A stretch of DNA of 64,000 nucleotides from Desulfolithobacter dissulfuricans (GTDB lineage: Bacteria; Desulfobacterota; Desulfobulbia; Desulfobulbales; Desulfobulbaceae). Each line of letters begins with the position of its first letter. Position 1 is the first letter of the stretch. The notes beneath the pieces are model-generated. The model had not been told where the DNA came from and did not search any database. It saw only the letters and a list, made by a program, of their open reading frames with translations. The translations under genes were made by a program, and so were the position numbers. Shown here piece by piece: positions 57,383 to 64,000 of the stretch. The stretch spans positions 2,116,001 to 2,180,000 of the forward strand of contig NZ_AP024233.1 of NCBI RefSeq assembly GCF_025998535.1, read 5' to 3'.

Positions 57383-58381
57383 CTAGAGGGCCTCGCGCAG
57401 ATACCGGCAGGCATCTTCCGGAGGCATGGGATTGATATAGAAACCCGATCCCCACTCAAAACCAGCTATGCTGGTCAGCTTGGGAACAATTTCAAAATGC
57501 CAGTGATAATGTTCCAGCGGCTGTGAACGAAGTGGCTGGGTATGGAGCACAAAGTTGTAGGGCACGTTGGGAATACATGCATCAAGGCGCCGCAGACTCT
57601 CGGAAAAGATATCGGTCAGGGCGGCCATGGTCCTGTCATCCTGTTCTATGTACGAAGAGCTGTGCTGCCGCGGCAGGATCCACATCTCAAACGGGGTTCG
57701 CGGGGCAAAGGGTGTGACGGTCACGAACAGTTCATTACCGCAGACCAGCCTGATGTCCTGCTGGATCTCCTGGCGGATGATGTCACAGAAAATGCAGCGA
57801 TCCTTGTACCTGTAATAGGAAAGACTGCCGTCAAGCTCTGAGGAAACCATGCGCGGCAGGACCGGCAGGGCGATGAGCTGGGAGTGGGAGTGTTCCAGTG
57901 ACGCTCCGGCAGCGCGGCCGTAATTCTTGAACACCATGACATAGCGGAACCGGTCATCGCGGGCCAGGTCCCGGATCCGGTCCCGATAGGCCCGGAAGGT
58001 GAGAATCATCTGTTCATGGGGCAGATAGGTGAAGTGCTCCTCATGCTCCGGGGTCTCGATAATGACCTCGTGGGCCCCGATACCGTTCATCCGATCATAA
58101 AGCCCTTCGGCCTGCTTGTCCAGCTCACCCTCGATAACCAGGGCCGGATACTTGTTGGGCACCACCCGCAGCTGCCAGCTGGAGGAATTGGGCGGCATAC
58201 CCGGCTCCCGGCCGTAGACCAGAACCTCATCAGGGGTGGTTTTTTCATTGCCGGGACAGAGAGGGCAGAAACCACCCTTGGTCGGATAATCTTCGATTAT
58301 AAAATCAGTGGGGCGTTTGGACCGTTCCTTGGCAATGATGATCCAACGGCCCAGGATAGGATCCTTGCGGAGCTCTGGCAT
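57383..58381 (-). CDS. galT: Galactose-1-phosphate uridylyltransferase
   Basis: 332 residues. Zinc and catalytic motifs: FCPLCPGNEKTTPDEVL (CxxC), VMVFKNYGRAAGASLEHSHS with the HxHxQ nucleophile motif (EHSHSQLIALP), and a second HIT-like half with CIFCDIIRQE and LEHYHWHFEIVPKL. It transfers UMP between UDP-glucose and galactose-1-phosphate. In organisms with few sugar pathways, such as this one, it may act in nucleotide-sugar supply for envelope polymers. It follows dksA by 81 bases. Confidence 0.93.
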   Translation of the reverse strand: MPELRKDPILGRWIIIAKERSKRPTDFIIEDYPTKGGFCPLCPGNEKTTPDEVLVYGREPGMPPNSSSWQLRVVPNKYPALVIEGELDKQAEGLYDRMNGIGAHEVIIETPEHEEHFTYLPHEQMILTFRAYRDRIRDLARDDRFRYVMVFKNYGRAAGASLEHSHSQLIALPVLPRMVSSELDGSLSYYRYKDRCIFCDIIRQEIQQDIRLVCGNELFVTVTPFAPRTPFEMWILPRQHSSSYIEQDDRTMAALTDIFSESLRRLDACIPNVPYNFVLHTQPLRSQPLEHYHWHFEIVPKLTSIAGFEWGSGFYINPMPPEDACRYLREAL

Positions 58382-58462
58382 GATGTTTTTTTCTAATCCT
58401 GTTCTCAGGTGGACACAGATCGGTACCTGCTGCGAGACACAGAACGCCCGCAGCTGTCCGGG

Positions 58463-58825
58463 CTATCTGCCCTGGGCTTTTTCAAGCTGTTCCTGTTTGG
58501 TTTTGCAGTCAATACATAACTCAGCAACCGGTCGGGCTTCAAGACGTTTTATGCCGATTTCTCCACCGCAACCGTCACAGATGCCATAGGTACCCTCCTC
58601 GATACGGTGCAGGGCTTCATCGATCTTGTCCATGAGTTTCCGTTCCCGCCCTCGGATACGCAGCTCGAAACTGCGATCCGATTCCACCGTAGCCCGGTCA
58701 TTGGGGTCAGGAATATTGCCGCTCTGGGTGGATATCTCGGAGAGGGTCTGTTCCACGTCCGAAATAATGGCCTGCTTCATGTCCAGCAGCTGCTCCTTAA
58801 ACTGCTGCAGATCTTTCTTATCCAT
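58463..58825 (-). CDS. dksA: DksA/TraR-family zinc-finger regulator
   Basis: 120 residues from ATG 58825. An N-terminal coiled coil ([20 protein letters not shown]), with [20 protein letters not shown] at its tip region, and a C-terminal zinc finger with CDGCGGEI and CIDCKTKQ (four Cys). The coiled-coil tip in DksA carries an acidic pair; here DPNDRAT includes the DxxDRA motif, as in true DksA. It should bind the RNA polymerase secondary channel and act with ppGpp. It lies between moaC and galT. Longer in-frame starts lack support. Confidence 0.9.
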   Translation of the reverse strand: MDKKDLQQFKEQLLDMKQAIISDVEQTLSEISTQSGNIPDPNDRATVESDRSFELRIRGRERKLMDKIDEALHRIEEGTYGICDGCGGEIGIKRLEARPVAELCIDCKTKQEQLEKAQGR

Positions 58826-58880
58826 AGATAATCCCCGACTGGTAATCGTTCCCGGTCTGCAGAGGCCGACTGACCGGCCG

Positions 58881-59396
58881 TCATGGTTTATGTCCTGTAC
58901 TCTCCGAAGGCTCTTGTCTGCAAAAATCTCCGCTCTTGCCACCACTCTTGCGAACCAGCCTGATATCAGAGATTTCCATGCTCTTGTCCACCGCCTTGCA
59001 CATATCATAAATGGTGAGTGCTGCCACCGATACTGCGGTCAGAGCCTCCATCTCCACCCCGGTGCGGCCGGTTATGCCGACAGTGGCCTCGATATGGATG
59101 GTCCGGCCGTCGTCTGAAAAACGAAACCCGATGTCGGCGCTGGTGATGGCCAGCGGGTGGCAGAGAGGTATGAGCTGGTCCACCTTCTTGGACGCCATGA
59201 TGCCGGCAATCCGGGCAACCCCAAGGACGTCGCCTTTTTTCATGGTCCCTTCCCGGACCATGGCAAAGGCCTGTTCAGACATGGTAATCCGCCCTTCGGC
59301 CGTAGCCCGGCGAACGGTCTCGCCCTTGGCACTCACGTCCACCATCCGGGCATTGCCGCTGGCATCAAAGTGGGTGAACTTCAATCCTGCTTCCAT
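58881..59396 (-). CDS. moaC: Cyclic pyranopterin monophosphate synthase
   Basis: 171 residues, normal for Moa[21 protein letters not shown], the metal/substrate motif [40 protein letters not shown] and [20 protein letters not shown] are all conserved. It makes cPMP, first step of molybdopterin synthesis, along with MoaA (not in the window). Its ATG directly follows the dnaJ stop, so these are cotranscribed. The molybdenum cofactor would serve enzymes such as formate dehydrogenase or nitrate/polysulfide reductase. Confidence 0.95.
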   Translation of the reverse strand: MEAGLKFTHFDASGNARMVDVSAKGETVRRATAEGRITMSEQAFAMVREGTMKKGDVLGVARIAGIMASKKVDQLIPLCHPLAITSADIGFRFSDDGRTIHIEATVGITGRTGVEMEALTAVSVAALTIYDMCKAVDKSMEISDIRLVRKSGGKSGDFCRQEPSESTGHKP

Positions 59397-60527
59397 CTAC
59401 GCTTCCTCGGCCTGCTGTTTCTTTTTATGTTTCTTCAGGTGACCGTGAAACAGCCGGGAGAAAAAGCCCTCATCCTCTGGTTCCTGACCACCGGTCGAGT
59501 CAAACTGGTGCAGCAGTTCCTTTTGTTCTTTGGTGAGCTTTCTGGGAATCTGGACCTGAACCTCGACGACCATGTCTCCCCGACCCCGGCCACGGAGGCT
59601 GGGCACCCCTTCTCCGCGCAGGGTAAAACGCTGCCCGGGCTGAGTGCCGGCGGGAATTTCCAGGGTGGTGGAACCGTGGATGGTCGGGACTTCCACCTTG
59701 CAGCCCAGGGTCGCCTGGACCATGGGCAGGGGATAACGAAGATAGATTGTCTGACCATCCCGTTCAAAGAATTCATGACGCTGGACATGGAGGACCACGT
59801 AGAGGTCACCGGAGGGTCCCCCCCGACGGCCGCCCTCGCCCTCTCCCCGCAACCGCATCTGGGCTCCGGTGTCAACGCCGGCCGGAATATTGATCTTGAC
59901 CTTCTTGGTCCGATTGACCAGTCCCTGGCCGTTGCAGTCAGTACACGGTTCCAGAATGACCTGGCCCCGGCCATGGCACTGGGGACAGGTGGAACTGACC
60001 TGGAAAAATCCCTGGGAGCGAAGAACCTGCCCCCGTCCACGGCAGGTGGGACAGACCTGGGGCCGATAGCCCGGCCGGGCCCCGGTCCCTTCGCAGGTCC
60101 AGCAGGTTTCCCGCTTGGTGATCTCCACTTCTTTGTTGGTCCCGTGCACCGCTTCCATGAAGGTAATCTCCATGTCATAGCGGAGATCATCACCCTGGAT
60201 GGGGCCATTGGGATTGCGGCGGCGGGTATTGAAGCCAAAGAGATCGCCGAAAAGATCGTTGAATGACGAGAAGATGTCGTCACTGGGACCCGAATAACCG
60301 CTGTTTTTCAGTCCCTCATGGCCGTAGGTGTCATACACGCGTCGTTTCTGCTCATCACTGAGAACTTCGTAGGCCTCGGCGGCCTCCTTGAAACGGGCTT
60401 CGGCTTCCGGATCGTCGGGATTGCGGTCCGGATGATATTTCATGGCCAGCTTGCGGTAGGATTTTTTAATCACTTCCATGCTGGCATCCCGGGAAACCCC
60501 GAGAATCTCGTAGTAATCTCTGCTCAT
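59397..60527 (-). CDS. dnaJ: Chaperone protein DnaJ
   Basis: 376 residues. J domain 1-70 with HPD motif in [20 protein letters not shown]; Gly/Phe-rich region (about 75-115, [19 protein letters not shown]); zinc domain with four CxxCxGxG-like repeats ([32 protein letters not shown]); and C-terminal peptide-binding domains. It stimulates DnaK ATPase and binds unfolded proteins. dnaK and grpE are not here, so the chaperone genes are split. The tail ([20 protein letters not shown]) is basic. It heads a unit with moaC and dksA. Confidence 0.96.
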   Translation of the reverse strand: MSRDYYEILGVSRDASMEVIKKSYRKLAMKYHPDRNPDDPEAEARFKEAAEAYEVLSDEQKRRVYDTYGHEGLKNSGYSGPSDDIFSSFNDLFGDLFGFNTRRRNPNGPIQGDDLRYDMEITFMEAVHGTNKEVEITKRETCWTCEGTGARPGYRPQVCPTCRGRGQVLRSQGFFQVSSTCPQCHGRGQVILEPCTDCNGQGLVNRTKKVKINIPAGVDTGAQMRLRGEGEGGRRGGPSGDLYVVLHVQRHEFFERDGQTIYLRYPLPMVQATLGCKVEVPTIHGSTTLEIPAGTQPGQRFTLRGEGVPSLRGRGRGDMVVEVQVQIPRKLTKEQKELLHQFDSTGGQEPEDEGFFSRLFHGHLKKHKKKQQAEEA

Positions 60528-60672
60528 ATTCGTACTGTCATCGGCAGCAACCGGTTATCTTGAGGTTAATAAGCGGACACGACGTCTCCCCGACCGTTGC
60601 CGGGATGGTTGCGGGAAAGAGGCCTGGCCAGATTCTGCCTGGTCCTCCTGGCGGGTGAAGCACCGATCCGGC

Positions 60673-60939
60673 TCAGACGGTCTCGGCTCCATCGGATTCC
60701 TCGGTCTCGGCATCCTGAGCCGACCGACGCTGCTTGGGCAACTCGAGAATATTATCAAAAGTTACCTTGCCCGCCGCGATTTCCCGCAGGGTCATGACCA
60801 CCTCTTTGTTCTTTCCCTCCACCAGATACGGCTCACCATTGCGGTGCTGGCGGATACGTTCAACGGCAAGGTGAATCAGGGCAAAACGATTGTCATCACC
60901 GACAGTGGCGAGACAGTCTTCAACGGTAATACGAGCCAT
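60673..60939 (-). CDS. rpoZ: RNA polymerase omega subunit
   Basis: 88 residues: MARITVEDCLATVGDDNRFA, LIHLAVERIRQHRNGEP and MTLREIAAGKVTFD match omega. It folds around the beta' C terminus and takes part in ppGpp binding. The last 20 residues are acidic and poorly conserved. It is about 145 bases upstream of dnaJ on the same strand. Confidence 0.92.
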   Translation of the reverse strand: MARITVEDCLATVGDDNRFALIHLAVERIRQHRNGEPYLVEGKNKEVVMTLREIAAGKVTFDNILELPKQRRSAQDAETEESDGAETV

Positions 60940-61141
60940 GGCTGGAAAACCTCCAAAAGATTATCAGGTAACGAATCCAAACGATACATTACATGATAGC
61001 AGATAGTACTTTAGCAAATAATCATTTTTATTTTTTTGGCAAGAATCCCATCCGGCCAAAAATATTCCAGGACAAACATGCCCTGGTGAAGAACCGGCAC
61101 GCCGGTGTCTGAAAACCAGAAATTCTGGGGATCACGGGCTG

Positions 61142-62461
<1,320 letters not shown>

Positions 62462-62471
62462 TTAAACTTGA

Positions 62472-62613
62472 GGCTGTCCTGAAAAATCAGGGTGTTCGTC
62501 CACGATCAGGAAAGGAAAAAAATCTTACCGCAGGCATCTGTCCAACCATTGCGAGGATAAAATTTTTCACCTGCCGCAGAGATCAGGCGAAAAGACAATT
62601 TTTCAGGGTTGCC
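62472..62613 (+). repeat. MITE-like element, diverged copy of the 31990 family
   Basis: 142 bp with imperfect ends GGCTGTCCTGAAAAAT and ATTTTTCAGGGTTGCC. The interior matches the 31990 element in order (TTCGTxxxxGATCAGG, CGCAGGCATxTGT, ATTxCGAG, CGCAGAGATCxGGCGA). It lacks both AGGTAAGCGA modules of that copy, so it may be nearer the ancestral form. It lies directly upstream of purA. Confidence 0.6.
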
Positions 62614-62716
62614 GTGATACAAAATAAAAGGCCGACCAGTATACCCGAAGGCCATACTGGCAGCCTGAAAAACCGGAGAAATATAGCCAGGAATGATTGA
62701 AAAGTCAAACGATGTG

Positions 62717-62738
62717 AAAAAAAACCCCGAATTCGGGG
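62717..62738 (-). terminator. Terminator of the 62778 gene
   Basis: CCCCGAATTCGGGG (62725-62738), a perfect palindrome, is followed on the minus strand by eight T (62717-62724). Confidence 0.88.
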
Positions 62739-62777
62739 CTGAAATCACCGGTGAAGAGAAAAAGCAGACAGGCAGCT

Positions 62778-63371
62778 CTACTGCTGACTACTCTGCATGA
62801 ACTCCTGCAGAAGGGGATCGGAGGAGATGATGTAGTAGATGACCGCTGGCTCCTGGTCGTCGGCGCCGGCATTGGAAATGGTAATTGAGCTGGCGAACTT
62901 GACCGTGGCCAGCACCTTGATGCTGCCGTCTTTCTTGGCAATGTTGAACTGGTCCTCGCTGATCTTGCCGTCCTTGTTCCAGGCCCAGTAGATCATCTTG
63001 TCATGGGCCATGGTGGTGGGCTCGCCAAACCGGTCAAGAAGCTCGACAATCATGGCCTTGACCTCCCCGGAACCGGCTTTTTCATTGCGGTGATACAGGG
63101 CCAGCACGGTGCCGTCCCTTTCTGCCGCTACAACCCCGGTTCCGCCATCCATGAACTTGATGGTGCCCGGGTAGGCGTCTTCCATGGCCGCATCCCTGGC
63201 CTTTTCCATCTGGGCGGCGGTCAGCTTTCTGCCAAGTATATAGTCACCGATGCCAAGACCGAGTCCGGCAACCGTCTCGACCTTTGAGGCAACAGCGCCT
63301 CCGGTGGAAGGCATCAGAAGAAACGAAGTCAACAACAGGGATACGAGACTGATGGTTTTGAAAAATTTCAT
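62778..63371 (-). CDS. Exported protein of unknown function
   Basis: 197 residues. Signal peptide MKFFKTISLVSLLLTSFLLM, cleaved near GGAVA. The mature protein starts with SKVETVAGLGLGIGDYILGR and continues with an alpha/beta pattern: GTVLALYHRNEKAG, KAMIVELLDRFGEP, DKMIYWAWNKDGKISEDQFN. The last part is a repeated strand pattern, ending LLQEFMQSSQQ. I do not recognise the family; the WAWNKDGK block resembles that of small periplasmic proteins of unknown function in deltaproteobacteria. It has its own terminator and lies just after the HAO-like gene's terminator. Confidence 0.7.
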   Translation of the reverse strand: MKFFKTISLVSLLLTSFLLMPSTGGAVASKVETVAGLGLGIGDYILGRKLTAAQMEKARDAAMEDAYPGTIKFMDGGTGVVAAERDGTVLALYHRNEKAGSGEVKAMIVELLDRFGEPTTMAHDKMIYWAWNKDGKISEDQFNIAKKDGSIKVLATVKFASSITISNAGADDQEPAVIYYIISSDPLLQEFMQSSQQ

Positions 63372-63399
63372 GATCAGGTTTTTCTTTCCTTTCCGTGGT

Positions 63400-63438
63400 A
63401 AAAAAGTCCCCGGACTGCGGAGGGCACAGCCCGGGGAC
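63400..63438 (-). terminator. Terminator of the HAO-like cytochrome gene
   Basis: GTCCCCGG (63406-63413) pairs with CCGGGGAC (63431-63438) with a 17-base loop; on the minus strand six T follow. It is 30 bases after the stop. Confidence 0.85.
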
Positions 63439-63468
63439 AGGATAGGCAGGTAAGATTCTATCTGCGGT

Positions 63469-64000
63469 TTACTGCTTATACCGGTCTGCCTGCTCGGCCT
63501 GGATAGCCTTCATGACGTCGGTCCCAAAACCTTCCTGGCGCCACTTGTGCTCGGGCCGGGACAGGATCTCGCCGATGGCCTTCTCGTACTTGGCGGTCAT
63601 GCCATGCTCGGTGGCCAGCTTCATCAGCTCGGGCAGGAACTTGAAGTAGAATACCTCGGCGACATCGTACATTCCATGCCAATGGGTGTAGTCCGGTCCC
63701 TGCATGGCTGCACCGTGCCGGGCGCGCCGTCCCTGATGGTGCCACAGCTCCCACCAGTACCAGCCCAGGTCGGTATGGAAGGTGGAGCCCTTGATCAGGC
63801 CGTCCTTTTTGGCCATACCGTACAGTTTTTTGGCAGGCTTGGCGAATTTTTCGTTGTAGGTCACAACCAGGGCGTCGAACTGCTTGTAGAAGTTATCTAC
63901 CTGCTGCATGCCGTGACAGGACTTGCAGACACCCTTCATGTTGTTACGCCGGTCCTCCCAGGAGATAACCTTCTCGACCTGCTTCTCGGCGCTGATCTTT
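63469..64000 (-). CDS. Hydroxylamine oxidoreductase-like octaheme cytochrome c, C-terminal part
   Basis: 177 codons are visible; the start lies beyond the right edge. One heme site, CKSCH, follows WEDRRNNMKGVC, and the segment VDNFYKQFDALVVTYNEKFA, WYWWELWHHQGRRARHGAAM, QGPDYTHWHGMYDVAEVFYF and KFLPELMKLATEHGMTAKYE is typical of the end of HAO-family octaheme cytochromes. In nitrifier HAO a Tyr in this C-terminal region crosslinks to heme P460 of a partner subunit; I cannot tell whether DYTHWHG or MYDVAEVFY fills that role. In anaerobes these proteins usually act as reductases of nitrite or hydroxylamine. The remaining hemes should lie upstream. Confidence 0.85.
   Translation of the reverse strand, partial: KISAEKQVEKVISWEDRRNNMKGVCKSCHGMQQVDNFYKQFDALVVTYNEKFAKPAKKLYGMAKKDGLIKGSTFHTDLGWYWWELWHHQGRRARHGAAMQGPDYTHWHGMYDVAEVFYFKFLPELMKLATEHGMTAKYEKAIGEILSRPEHKWRQEGFGTDVMKAIQAEQADRYKQ

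Overview
The window looks like a chromosome segment of a GC-rich, anaerobic, sulfur-metabolising member of the Desulfobacterota, most like Desulfobulbales. This is inferred from a small tetraheme c3-type cytochrome, an NrfD/FeS/multiheme quinone-linked redox complex, system II cytochrome c maturation (ResB/CcsA), a hydroxylamine-oxidoreductase-like octaheme cytochrome at the right edge and an oxygen-independent type of methylthioadenosine salvage. No rRNA or marker gene is present that would fix the genus.

Layout. 1-4230: a partial glycosyltransferase-like gene, a GYF/AIM24 protein, a SprA-type metalloprotease, aminopeptidase ApeB and a lytic transglycosylase. 4268-12383: tRNA-Val, then thrS-infC-rpmI-rplT-pheS-pheT-ihfA-merR, the conserved translation operon; infC starts with AUU behind a strong Shine-Dalgarno. 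12472-19274: tRNA-Pro, a SpoIIAA-like/Usp fusion, a methyltransferase remnant and a minus-strand HlyD/ABC exporter operon whose last permease is frameshifted. 19307-22931: an IS1595-family element with intact ends and target duplication, small repeats, and mtnA plus a class II aldolase. 23406-31941: two multidomain signalling kinases, SppA, a frameshifted Gate-domain membrane protein and a frameshifted tandem Usp. 32258-42494: an M16 protease, an SDR, dinB, rpmB and a NarL-type two-component pair. 42816-51579: on the minus strand a tetraheme, TAT-exported ferredoxin, NrfD and dodecaheme complex; on the plus strand resB-ccsA and a c3 cytochrome. The maturation genes thus sit beside the cytochromes they would serve. 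51605-53696: a group II intron, probably class C, directly behind the glyS terminator. 53925-64000 (minus): glyS, a FolE2-like protein lacking its catalytic motif, a response regulator, galT, dksA, moaC, dnaJ, rpoZ, purA, an exported protein of unknown function and the end of a HAO-like cytochrome.

The most unusual aspect is the repeat landscape. There are at least four families of short, non-coding, palindromic elements. One is a 170-172 bp element in four copies with TGATTACC ends, nested hairpin arms, paired base changes and AT-rich flanking duplications. The IS1595 copy has inserted into the flanking duplication of one of these. A short module (AGGTAAGCGA...AGACTCCG) occurs inside three otherwise unrelated repeat families. 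Three genes carry apparent single-base frameshifts, two of them at short homopolymers; these may be real decay or assembly error.
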